A stretch of DNA of 13,849 nucleotides from JBAZDC01 sp041654595 (GCA_964551305.1 CAZKBT010000076.1:1-13849), one strand, 5' to 3'; shown: positions 1-8,898, counted from the first letter of the stretch. Numbers and translations are program-made. The notes: generated from the sequence alone by a model not told the origin.

Positions 1-1173
<1,173 letters not shown>

Positions 1174-1237
1174 GCGTGATCCTTTGCCGAATGAACGGCA
1201 TACACATAGCGCAACCGGGGAATAAGGTTCCGGAACG

Positions 1238-1275
1238 CAGGTTGATTGGAGCATCGTGCCGACCGAATCAACCTG
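1238..1275. repeat. Perfect 10-bp inverted repeat in the helicase leader
   Basis: Arms CAGGTTGATT (1238-1247) and AATCAACCTG (1266-1275) are exact reverse complements separated by 18 bases. The element begins 65 bases upstream of the helicase start codon. No T-run follows on either strand, so it is not a simple intrinsic terminator. It could be an mRNA stem-loop in the 5' leader or a protein-binding operator. Confidence 0.7.
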
Positions 1276-1448
1276 GAATGCGGCGTCTGTCTTGGATACG
1301 CAGCGGCAAGGCCTGGGGGTCAGGAAGCGATGGCGCGCGACATGGGTGCTGAAAATGGTCAGTCAACTGCTATGACACAGCATGCTTGCTGTATGAAAAT
1401 GTCGCGGCATGAAAATGCAGTGCCGAAAGTATAGCCTGATTCCTGGCT

Positions 1449-1462
1449 AAGGGATATCCCTT
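1449..1462. repeat. Perfect 14-bp palindrome AAGGGATATCCCTT
   Basis: Uninterrupted 14-bp palindrome located 18 bases beyond the ung stop codon. It covers the -35 position of a possible minus-strand TATACT -10 box (1433-1428). It may be an operator for the helicase or chance; a weak 5-bp hairpin with an ATAT loop could also form at the end of the ung transcript. Confidence 0.5.
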
Positions 1463-1480
1463 GTGTTGGAATATTGCAAC

Positions 1481-2209
1481 TTACGTGGCCGGGCGGCCCA
1501 TCCAGTCGACCTCGGCCTGCCCATGCTCGCGCAGCCAGGCGTTGGCCTTGGCGAAGTGCCCGCATCCGATGAAGGGCACGGGCGGACGTTGCGCCGACAG
1601 CGGCGAGGGGTGGTTGCTGGCCAGTATGGCATGCGGACCATGGCCGGGACCGTTCAGCAGGCCCCGCTTGGCCTGGGCGTGCGAGCCCCAGAGCAGAAAG
1701 ACTTTGGCCTGGGGTTGGCGGGCGACGTGCTGGATGAGCGCGTCCGTGACGGTTTCCCAGCCTTTTTTCGCATGGGAGGCCGGCTGATGCGCTTCGACGG
1801 TCAAGGAGGCGTTCAACAGCAGCACGCCTTGATCGGACCAATCGCTCAGGTCATGGCGCCTGCGCATGGGCCGGTCCGGATATTCCATGGCCAGTTCCTT
1901 GAAGATGTTGCGCAAGCTGGGCGGGCAGGGGCAGTCGTCGGGCACGGAAAACGCCAGGCCTTGGGCCTGCCCGGGGCCGTGATAGGGATCCTGGCCCAGT
2001 ATCACCACCTTGACGTCCTGCGGCGTGATGTGGCGCAGCGCGCGAAAGGGATCGGCCGGGAAGATGACGGCGCCTTCCTCGCGGCGCCGGCGTATCATCG
2101 CGCTCAGGTCGGCCAGGGTGTCGCGCACCGGCTTCAAGGCGGTCTGCCATTCGGGATGAAGGTCGATCAGCAAGGGGCGGAATCCCAGAGTCAGTGCGTT
2201 TTGCGCCAC
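1481..2209 (-). CDS. ung: Uracil-DNA glycosylase (family 1)
   Basis: Removes uracil from DNA, starting base-excision repair in the cytoplasm. The 242-residue product has every family-1 motif: the water-activating loop GQDPYHGPGQAQGLAFSVP (72-90, catalytic Asp74), LLLNASLTV (131-139, Asn133 for uracil recognition) and the DNA-intercalating HPSPLSA loop (200-206, His200). The frame stays open further upstream, but that part overlaps the HIT gene. The chosen start is a GTG at 2209 preceded by GAGGA with 8 bases of spacing, 28 bases after the HIT stop codon. A TTG five codons earlier is a possible alternative. It is the last gene of the trpEGDC-HIT-ung run. Length matches the family. Confidence 0.95.
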   Translation of the reverse strand: MAQNALTLGFRPLLIDLHPEWQTALKPVRDTLADLSAMIRRRREEGAVIFPADPFRALRHITPQDVKVVILGQDPYHGPGQAQGLAFSVPDDCPCPPSLRNIFKELAMEYPDRPMRRRHDLSDWSDQGVLLLNASLTVEAHQPASHAKKGWETVTDALIQHVARQPQAKVFLLWGSHAQAKRGLLNGPGHGPHAILASNHPSPLSAQRPPVPFIGCGHFAKANAWLREHGQAEVDWMGRPAT

Positions 2210-2237
2210 GTTCGATGTCCTCAAGACGATGATGGGT

Positions 2238-2699
2238 TCATGATAACTGCGCGTCCAGGGCCCGCCGATACTCGTCGAGCCGCCCGCGCAGCCGCCGCGC
2301 CTTGTCGCTCCAGCGCCGGCGTTCCGCTGCGTCGCGCGTGGCCGCCGGCCCCCAGGCCGCCTCGGGAAAATGCGGATCGTCTTCCCAGCGCGGGATGATG
2401 TGCCAATGCAGGTGCGCAACCATATTGCCGAATTGCGCCAGATTGATCTTGTCCGGCTGCAGCACGCGGCGCTGCGCGATTTCGACGCGGCTCACGATCT
2501 CCATGCACTGCGCGCGCTGGGCGTCGGGCAGGTCGCTCATTTCGCGTACGTGCCGGGCGTGGATGAGCCGTGTGTATCCCGGGAAGCGTTCGTCGTCGAC
2601 CAGGACGACGCGCCAAGGATCACGCTCCCATAGCACCGTTTCGCCTTGGGGGCGGCAAAGCGGGCAACCGGGGCTTGCGTTCACGGCGGTATCGGACAT
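2238..2699 (-). CDS. HIT-family nucleotide hydrolase/transferase
   Basis: A 153-residue protein of the histidine-triad superfamily, whose members cleave or transfer nucleotide phosphates or phosphoramidates. The triad HLHWH (His96, His98, His100) followed by IIP is clear. The middle of the protein (NLAQFGNMVAHLHWHIIPRW) has the usual HIT order. An N-terminal CPLC pair (Cys12, Cys15) resembles the zinc-binding cysteines of several HIT proteins. An Arg/Glu-rich helical tail follows residue 120. The substrate cannot be told from sequence. The start was placed at the ATG at 2699, 37 bases after the trpC stop codon, because the family core begins shortly after it; no strong ribosome-binding site is visible, which suggests translation coupled to trpC. 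An in-frame extension to 2822 would run inside trpC and is rejected. Confidence 0.9.
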   Translation of the reverse strand: MSDTAVNASPGCPLCRPQGETVLWERDPWRVVLVDDERFPGYTRLIHARHVREMSDLPDAQRAQCMEIVSRVEIAQRRVLQPDKINLAQFGNMVAHLHWHIIPRWEDDPHFPEAAWGPAATRDAAERRRWSDKARRLRGRLDEYRRALDAQLS

Positions 2700-2736
2700 G
2701 GCGGGCGGAATCGTCGTCGGTGAAGGCGAAGCCTGC

Positions 2737-3528
2737 TCAGGCAAAGAACAGCTCGCGCAATGCGGGTCCGGGTTCGGTCGCGCGCATGAAGGTTTCGCCG
2801 ACCAGGAAGGCCTGGACGCCATGGCCGCGCATGAGCTGGACGTCCTGCCGGGTGACGATGCCGCTTTCCGTCACGACTCTCTTGCCTTCGGGAATGGCGC
2901 CAAGCAAATCCAGCGTCGTTTGCAGCGTGGTCTCGAAGCTGCGCAGATTGCGATTGTTGATGCCAAGCAGCGGGGTTTCCAGCGTCAGTGCGATGTCGAG
3001 CTCGGCCCGGTCATGGACCTCGACCAGCACGTCCATGCCCAGCTCTTTGGCGATGGCTTCGAATTCGCGCAGTTGCGTGGCGCTCAAGGCGGCCACGATC
3101 AAAAGAATGCAATCGGCGCCCAAGGCGCGGGCGTGGATGATCTGATAAGGGTCGATCATGAAGTCCTTGCGCAGCACCGGAAGGATGCAGGCGGCGCGTG
3201 CCTGGCGCAGGTGGTCGTACGAACCCTGGAAATACTGGACGTCGGTCAGTACCGAGAGGCAGGCGGCGCCGTGCGCCGCGTAGGACGTGGCGATGTCCGC
3301 GACGTTGAACTGTTCGCGGATCACGCCCTTCGAAGGCGAGGCCTTCTTGACTTCGGCGATGACCGCCGGCTTGCCTTGCGCGATCTTGTCCTCGATCGCG
3401 CGGGCGAAACCGCGCAGATCCTTGCGGCTTTTGGCTTCGCGCAGCACCTCGGATTCGCTGCGCATTTGACGCGCCGTCGCGACTTCGGCTTTCTTGGTCT
3501 CGATAATTTTGGCGAGTATGTCGTTCAT
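2737..3528 (-). CDS. trpC: Indole-3-glycerol phosphate synthase
   Basis: Converts carboxyphenylaminodeoxyribulose phosphate to indole-3-glycerol phosphate, the fourth step of tryptophan synthesis. The 263-residue product is a single-domain TIM barrel without the TrpF domain found fused in enterobacteria. Visible active-site strands: AEVKKASPSKG (58-68, with Glu59 and Lys61), LTDVQYFQGS (94-103), VLRKDFMIDPYQI (118-130, Lys121), LVEVHDRAEL (168-177, Glu170), GINNRNL (189-195) and TESGI (220-224). Its ATG overlaps the trpD stop codon as ATGA (3525-3528), implying translational coupling. Length matches the family. Confidence 0.97.
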   Translation of the reverse strand: MNDILAKIIETKKAEVATARQMRSESEVLREAKSRKDLRGFARAIEDKIAQGKPAVIAEVKKASPSKGVIREQFNVADIATSYAAHGAACLSVLTDVQYFQGSYDHLRQARAACILPVLRKDFMIDPYQIIHARALGADCILLIVAALSATQLREFEAIAKELGMDVLVEVHDRAELDIALTLETPLLGINNRNLRSFETTLQTTLDLLGAIPEGKRVVTESGIVTRQDVQLMRGHGVQAFLVGETFMRATEPGPALRELFFA

Positions 3529-4556
3529 ACGTCGAATCTCCTGGTATAGGCGCAGAACTCTTCGAGCTTTGCGCGCGCGGAGCCATCGGCAATTGCGTCG
3601 AATGCGCGTTTCAAGCCTGCTTCGATCGAGCCGGCCTTGTTGCCGGTGTAGATGGCGAGGCCTGCATTGAAGGCTACGATATCACGAGCCGGGCCCGGTC
3701 CGTTGTCCAGGGCCTGGCGCAGCATGGCGGCGGACTCGTCGCGGTTGGCCACTTTGATCGAGCGGTTCGATACCATGGCCATGCCGAAATCCTCCGGATG
3801 GATCTCGTATTCGCGCACTTCGCCGTCTTTCAGCTCGCCGACCATGGTGGAAGCGCCCAGCGAGGCTTCGTCCATGCCGTCCTTGCCATGCACGATCAGC
3901 ACGTGCCTGGATCCCAGCCGTTGCAGCACGCGCACCTGTATGCCCACCAGATCGGGGTGGAATACGCCCATCAGCTGATTGGCGGCGTTGGCGGGGTTGG
4001 TCAAGGGACCGAGTATGTTGAAAATGGTGCGCACGCCCATTTCTTTGCGAACGGCGCCGACGTTCTTCATGGCGCTGTGGTGGGCCGGCGCGAACATGAA
4101 GCCGATGCCCGTCGCGTCGATGCACTCGGCGACCTGCCGGGGGTCGAGCGCAAGCCGGGCGCCCAGCGCCTCGAGCACGTCCGCGCTGCCCGAAGACGAC
4201 GAGGCGCTGCGGTTGCCGTGCTTGGCGATCTTGACGCCCGCAGCGGCGGCCACGAACATGGCGGCCGTCGAAATGTTGAACGTATGCGAGCCGTCGCCAC
4301 CCGTGCCGCACATGTCGAGAAGATCCGATGGGTCGCTGACCGGAACTGGCAAGGCGAATTCGCGCATGACCTGGGCGGCGGCGGCGATCTCGCCCACGGT
4401 TTCCTTCTTGACCCGCAGGCCCATTAGCAAGGCGCTTGCGATCTGCGGCGACATGTCGCCGCGCATCAGCATGCGCATGAGGTGCAGCATTTCGTCGTGG
4501 AAGATTTCACGGTGCTCGATGCAGCGCGCCAGGGCCTCGGTGGGTGTGATGGTCAT
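3525..4556 (-). CDS. trpD: Anthranilate phosphoribosyltransferase
   Basis: Transfers phosphoribose from PRPP to anthranilate. The 343-residue product contains the PRPP/pyrophosphate loop CGTGGDGSHTFNIST (83-97) and the KHGNRSASSSSGSADVLE segment (112-129), both diagnostic. The DEASL...STMVGEL segment further on carries the metal-binding acidic residues. The start at 4556 is supported by GGGAG seven bases upstream and by family length; an open extension to 4730 overlaps trpG and is not used. It is a stand-alone TrpD, not fused to TrpG. The stop codon overlaps the trpC start by four bases. Confidence 0.97.
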   Translation of the reverse strand: MTITPTEALARCIEHREIFHDEMLHLMRMLMRGDMSPQIASALLMGLRVKKETVGEIAAAAQVMREFALPVPVSDPSDLLDMCGTGGDGSHTFNISTAAMFVAAAAGVKIAKHGNRSASSSSGSADVLEALGARLALDPRQVAECIDATGIGFMFAPAHHSAMKNVGAVRKEMGVRTIFNILGPLTNPANAANQLMGVFHPDLVGIQVRVLQRLGSRHVLIVHGKDGMDEASLGASTMVGELKDGEVREYEIHPEDFGMAMVSNRSIKVANRDESAAMLRQALDNGPGPARDIVAFNAGLAIYTGNKAGSIEAGLKRAFDAIADGSARAKLEEFCAYTRRFDV

Positions 4557-4579
4557 GTTTGAGCTCCCTTGGTTCTTCT

Positions 4580-5152
4580 TCACGGCAGGTTCAGGAAATT
4601 CTGCAGCAGCGCATGGCCATGCTCGCTCAGGATGGATTCGGGGTGAAACTGCACGCCGTAGATTGGAAGGGTTGTGTGCCGCACGCCCATGATCTCGCCG
4701 TCTTCGGTTTCGGCCGTGACGGCCAGGCAATCGGGCAGCGTGGCGCGCTCGATGGCAAGGGAATGATAGCGGGTAACTTTATAAGGCGAGGGCAGCCCGG
4801 CGAATACGTCGGTGTCGGTGTGCGTGATGGGCGATACCTTGCCGTGCATGATGCGTCGGGCGCGTACGATATTGCCGCCGAAGGCCGCGCCGATGGCCTG
4901 GTGGCCCAGGCAGACGCCCAGTATGGGCATTTTGCCCGCGAAATGCCGGATGGCGTCGACCGATATGCCGGCCTCGGCCGGCGAGCATGGCCCGGGCGAG
5001 ATGCAGATGCGGTTCGGCGCCAGGTCGGCGATTTCCTGCAGGGTCACCTGGTCGTTGCGGCGCACCACCACGTGCTCGCCTAGCTCGCCGAAATACTGCA
5101 CGAGGTTATAGGTGAAAGAGTCGTAGTTGTCGATCATCAGGGTCGTGTTCAT
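4580..5152 (-). CDS. trpG: Anthranilate synthase component II (glutamine amidotransferase)
   Basis: Supplies ammonia from glutamine to TrpE. The 190-residue class I amidotransferase opens with MIDNYDSFTYNLVQY, has the nucleophile elbow GVCLGHQ (Cys81) and ends with the catalytic pair in QFHPESILSEHG (His170, Glu172). An AAGGA site lies 7 bases before the ATG at 5152. It sits 45 bases after trpE and 23 bases before trpD. In many bacteria the same protein also serves PabB as PabA; whether it is amphibolic here cannot be told from this window. Confidence 0.96.
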   Translation of the reverse strand: MNTTLMIDNYDSFTYNLVQYFGELGEHVVVRRNDQVTLQEIADLAPNRICISPGPCSPAEAGISVDAIRHFAGKMPILGVCLGHQAIGAAFGGNIVRARRIMHGKVSPITHTDTDVFAGLPSPYKVTRYHSLAIERATLPDCLAVTAETEDGEIMGVRHTTLPIYGVQFHPESILSEHGHALLQNFLNLP

Positions 5153-5197
5153 TTCTTATCCTTGAATTCTTTTTCGTCGCGTGTCGCAAAGCGCCCC

Positions 5198-6718
<1,521 letters not shown>

Positions 6719-6775
6719 GATGGTCTCGGTTTGGGTGATGCGCGTTGCATGGTGGCCGGGACAGTCGAATCAGAC

Positions 6776-6814
6776 AAAGAAAAAGCCCGGCCATTCTGGA
6801 TGGGTTCCGGGCTT
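6776..6814 (-). terminator. Intrinsic terminator of the trp attenuator
   Basis: On the minus strand AAGCCCGG (6814-6807) pairs with CCGGGCTT (6790-6783). An inner CCAT/ATGG pair (6803-6800 with 6794-6791) tightens the loop, leaving a 3-base bulge. The stem runs directly into TTTTTCTTT (about 6784-6776). It lies between the trpL stop codon and trpE, on the trpE strand, so it must be passed for trpE to be transcribed. Confidence 0.9.
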
Positions 6815-6869
6815 AGACTGAGAAGGGGCCGGAATCCACAGTGTTTCCGGTCCCGGGAGTCGATGATCG
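6776..6869 (-). promoter_or_regulatory. trp attenuator: alternative stem-loops upstream of trpE
   Basis: Four segments on the minus strand can pair in exclusive ways. Segment 1 (6854-6845, GGGACCGGAA) pairs with segment 2 (6834-6826, TTCCGGCCC), with one bulged A. Segment 2 extended as GGATTCCGG (6837-6829) can instead pair with segment 3, CCGGAACCC (6810-6802), eight of nine positions. Segment 3 as AAGCCCGG (6814-6807) pairs with segment 4 (6790-6783) to make the terminator. The 2:3 and 3:4 pairs cannot coexist. Together with the upstream tryptophan-rich leader peptide this is the classical layout of ribosome-mediated attenuation. The distance from the Trp codons to segment 1 is longer than in E. 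coli, so the coupling details are uncertain. Confidence 0.8.
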
Positions 6870-6941
6870 CTACCCAGAACATAAACGCCACCAGCGCCAA
6901 TAGGCGCGGGGCGTTTCGTCGTAATAACGGGTGGCGTTCAT
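6870..6941 (-). CDS. trpL: trp operon leader peptide
   Basis: A 23-codon reading frame, too short for usual gene calling: ATG at 6941, TAG at 6872-6870. It contains AYWRWWRLCSG, with Trp codons 15, 17 and 18 (6899-6897, 6893-6891, 6890-6888), three Trp in four codons. It also has two adjacent Tyr codons early on. It lies between gph and trpE and is followed by alternative stem-loops and a T-run terminator, so the ribosome position on the Trp codons is expected to decide termination. There is no clear ribosome-binding site before the ATG. An in-frame ATG seven codons upstream (6962) is an alternative start. The peptide is expected to have no function beyond being translated. Confidence 0.88.
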   Translation of the reverse strand: MNATRYYDETPRAYWRWWRLCSG

Positions 6942-6971
6942 GAGTGGTATCTGGTTAAGCATTGACGGACA

Positions 6972-7643
6972 TTAAGGTCTTGCCGCCCACTGGGCGGCAA
7001 GCTCAATGGACGTAACTATAGCATCGACGTCGAGCTCACGCACGTCTTTTCCTTCATTGTAGCCATATGGGACCGCCAGAACGTCCAGCCCGGCGGCGCG
7101 GGCGGCCTGGGCGTCGTTGATGGAATCTCCGATGAACAGGGCTTTTCCAGGCGGCGTGGCCAGTTGCGCGCAGGCGTGCAGGACGGGCATGGGATGTGGT
7201 TTCTTTTCCGCGCAGGTATCGCCGCAGACCACGACGTCGAAGTAGGGGGCCAGCCCGGATCGCCGCAGCAAGGGCAGGGTGAACTCGCCCGGCTTGTTGG
7301 TGACCACGCCGAGCTTGGCGCCTGAGCGGCGGAACGCATCCAGGCCTTCCCGCGTGCCGGCGTAAGGCCGCGCGCCGCTGCCGTTGACCCGGTGATAGTG
7401 GCGGCGCCAGGATTGCATGGCCTGCTCCCGGACGTGCGGGTCGTCGCTTCGATCGGGCAGGGCGGCGCGCAGAACGCGCTGGATGAGCACGTGCGCGCCT
7501 TTGCCGACATAAGAGGCGATTTGCGCCATGGGCAGCGGCTCGTGGTCCATGTCGGCCAGCATGGCGTTGACGGCCTCGGTCAGGTCGGGAATGGTATCCA
7601 GCAGGGTGCCGTCCAGATCCAGCAAAACAGCGTGATAGCGCAT
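6972..7643 (-). CDS. gph: Phosphoglycolate phosphatase (HAD superfamily)
   Basis: Hydrolyses 2-phosphoglycolate, which arises in repair of oxidised DNA ends and other side reactions. The 223-residue protein has all HAD motifs: LLDLDGTLLDT (7-17, nucleophile Asp9 and acid/base Asp11), VVTNK (113-117), Lys in EKKPHPMP (146-153) and GDSINDAQAA (172-181). A helical cap domain lies at about 18-90. It follows rpe by 37 bases in the same direction; rpe-gph pairing is common in proteobacteria. The assignment to Gph rather than another small HAD phosphatase relies on this neighbour and on overall length. Confidence 0.9.
   Translation of the reverse strand: MRYHAVLLDLDGTLLDTIPDLTEAVNAMLADMDHEPLPMAQIASYVGKGAHVLIQRVLRAALPDRSDDPHVREQAMQSWRRHYHRVNGSGARPYAGTREGLDAFRRSGAKLGVVTNKPGEFTLPLLRRSGLAPYFDVVVCGDTCAEKKPHPMPVLHACAQLATPPGKALFIGDSINDAQAARAAGLDVLAVPYGYNEGKDVRELDVDAIVTSIELAAQWAARP
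6979..7001 (-). repeat. Perfect 10-bp hairpin at the 3' end of gph
   Basis: Arms CTTGCCGCCC and GGGCGGCAAG are exact reverse complements around a 3-base loop. The element encodes the last residues of Gph (LAAQWAAR). On the minus strand no T-run follows, so it is a poor terminator. It lies between a possible trp promoter (7015-7023) and trpL, so it would sit at the extreme 5' end of a trp-only transcript, or act as an RNA stabiliser between gph and trp. Confidence 0.6.
7015..7023 (-). promoter_or_regulatory. Candidate extended -10 promoter for the trp leader
   Basis: Minus-strand TGCTATAGT matches an extended -10 element (TGnTATAAT) with one mismatch in the hexamer. It lies inside the end of gph, about 74 bases before trpL. 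There is no good -35 hexamer 16-18 bases upstream. Transcription would start near 7008. Read-through from rpe-gph is an alternative source of trp transcripts. Confidence 0.35.
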
Positions 7644-7680
7644 GGCGGTCGGTTTCCGTTCGCGTCGAAAAAGCGTGCGC

Positions 7681-8382
7681 TTACGCGGACAGGGATTCGC
7701 CCTTGGCGATTTCCGCGCGCAAGGCGTCGATGACGGCTTTGTAATCGTCCTGGCCGAAGATGGCCGAGCCCGCCACGAAGGTATCCGCGCCCGCGGCGCG
7801 GATGGAGGCGATGTTCTCGACCTTGACCCCGCCGTCTATTTCGAGCGCGATGGGATGGCCGCCCGCTTGCGCCCACGCGTCGATCTTGCGTCGGGCCTGG
7901 ACCAACTTGCTCAGGGCGCCGGGTATGAACTTCTGGCCGCCGAAGCCGGGGTTGACGGACATGAGCAGGACGACGTCCAGCTTGTCCATCACGTGGTCCA
8001 TCCAGTCCAGCGGCGTGGCTGGATTGAATACCAGGCCCGCCAGGCAGCCGTGTTCGCGGATCAGGGACAGGCTGCGGTCCACGTGGCGGGAGGCTTCGGG
8101 ATGAAAAGTGATGATGTCGGCCCCCGCCTTGGCGAATTGCGGGATAATGGCGTCCACGGGTTCGATCATCAGATGCACGTCGATGGGAGCCTGGGTGTGG
8201 GGGCGCAGCGCTTCGCATACCAAGGGCCCCACGGTCAGGTTCGGCACGTAATGGTTGTCCATGACGTCCAGATGTATCCAGTCGGCGCCGGCGGCGACGA
8301 CGTTGCGCACTTCTTCACCCAATCGGGCGAAATCGGCGGAGAGCAGGCTGGGGGCGATGCGGGTGGGCTGTGTCAGTGGCAT
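7681..8382 (-). CDS. rpe: Ribulose-phosphate 3-epimerase
   Basis: Interconverts ribulose 5-phosphate and xylulose 5-phosphate. The 233-residue TIM barrel has the expected signatures: IAPSLLSADFARLGEEV (9-25, Ser12), WIHLDVMDNHYVPNLT (35-50; His37 and Asp39 bind metal), DVHLMIEPV (68-76, His70), VNPGFGGQKFIP (143-154) and EIDGGV (181-186, Asp183). The phosphate-binding FVAGSAIFG follows near 202-210. The start at 8382 fits the family N-terminus; the frame stays open upstream across apaG on the opposite strand, which is not coding. It is divergent from apaG. Confidence 0.96.
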   Translation of the reverse strand: MPLTQPTRIAPSLLSADFARLGEEVRNVVAAGADWIHLDVMDNHYVPNLTVGPLVCEALRPHTQAPIDVHLMIEPVDAIIPQFAKAGADIITFHPEASRHVDRSLSLIREHGCLAGLVFNPATPLDWMDHVMDKLDVVLLMSVNPGFGGQKFIPGALSKLVQARRKIDAWAQAGGHPIALEIDGGVKVENIASIRAAGADTFVAGSAIFGQDDYKAVIDALRAEIAKGESLSA

Positions 8383-8433
8383 GGCGGGGTCGGCGGATGG
8401 CGCAGTGGAAAAACCGATGGATAGTGTGCCATT

Positions 8434-8439
8434 ATTGTA
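8434..8439 (-). promoter_or_regulatory. Candidate -10 box for rpe
   Basis: Minus-strand TACAAT matches the -10 consensus at five of six positions and sits about 52 bases before the rpe start codon. No convincing -35 lies at the right spacing. The divergent 141-base region (8383-8523) must hold promoters for rpe and probably for apaG as well; no clear apaG promoter was recognised. Confidence 0.3.
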
Positions 8440-8523
8440 GGCCAGCGCAGGCGGTCTTACCCGGCAAGCGGGACCGGCAGGAAAAAACGCGGCGAACCAG
8501 TCAAGTGGAGACGGAACAAACCT

Positions 8524-8898
8524 ATGAAGCCTTGCGATATCAAAGTCGTTGTGACCCCGCAGTATTTGCCGGACCAGTCCAACCCCGAAGAGCAGGAGTA
8601 TCTGTTCGCTTATACGGTGCGCATCGCGAACCAGGGCGAGCAGGCGGCGCAGATCATCAGCCGCCACTGGATCATTACGGACGGCAATCATAAAACCCAT
8701 GAGGTACGCGGTCTGGGCGTCGTCGGCCAGCAGCCTTTGCTGGCGCCGGGCGAGACGTTCGAATACACCAGCGGCTGTCCGTTGCCCACGCCGGTGGGCA
8801 CGATGCGCGGCACCTATCATTGCGTGGGCGAAAACGGCATACCCTTCGACGTCGCCATCCAGGAATTCATGCTGGCCATGCCGCGCACCTTGCATTAA
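8524..8898 (+). CDS. apaG: ApaG domain protein (DUF525)
   Basis: A 124-residue single-domain protein of the ApaG family, which adopts an immunoglobulin/fibronectin-III-like fold. The family has been linked to divalent-metal (Co2+/Mg2+) tolerance, and in E. coli it lies next to the Ap4A hydrolase gene, but its biochemical role is unsettled. Diagnostic stretches are YLFAYTVRIANQGEQAAQI, RHWIITDGNHKTHEVRGLGV (47-66) and GQQPLLAPGETFEYTSGCPL (68-87), followed by MRGTYHC. Length is typical. GGAG lies 12 bases before the ATG, a slightly long spacing. It is the first gene of a plus-strand run and is divergent from rpe. Confidence 0.93.
   Translation: MKPCDIKVVVTPQYLPDQSNPEEQEYLFAYTVRIANQGEQAAQIISRHWIITDGNHKTHEVRGLGVVGQQPLLAPGETFEYTSGCPLPTPVGTMRGTYHCVGENGIPFDVAIQEFMLAMPRTLH

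Larger units (their letters stand above)
1174..1480 (-). other. Intergenic leader region upstream of the RNA helicase
   Basis: A 307-base gap between ung and the helicase, with no convincing gene on either strand. It contains a perfect 10-bp inverted repeat (1238-1275), three copies of TGAAAATG on the plus strand (1350-1357, 1394-1401, 1410-1417), a 6-bp inverted repeat (1377-1392) and a perfect 14-bp palindrome (1449-1462). On the minus strand TATACT at 1433-1428 could serve as a -10 box, but no good -35 sits at the right distance. The palindrome covers that -35 position. If this is the promoter, the helicase mRNA has a leader of about 250 bases. No T-run terminator was found after ung. Confidence 0.5.

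Noticed and set aside
1246..1434. Possible 62-codon small gene on the plus strand in the ung-helicase gap
   Set aside because: No ribosome-binding site, no recognisable domain, and it runs through the repeat cluster. Not supported as coding.
1449..1480. Intrinsic terminator after ung
   Set aside because: The palindrome could form only a 5-bp stem and no T-run follows, so a terminator call is not supported.
4557..4730. N-terminal extension of trpD into trpG
   Set aside because: The family start and a GGGAG ribosome-binding site support 4556. The extension is Arg-rich and overlaps trpG.
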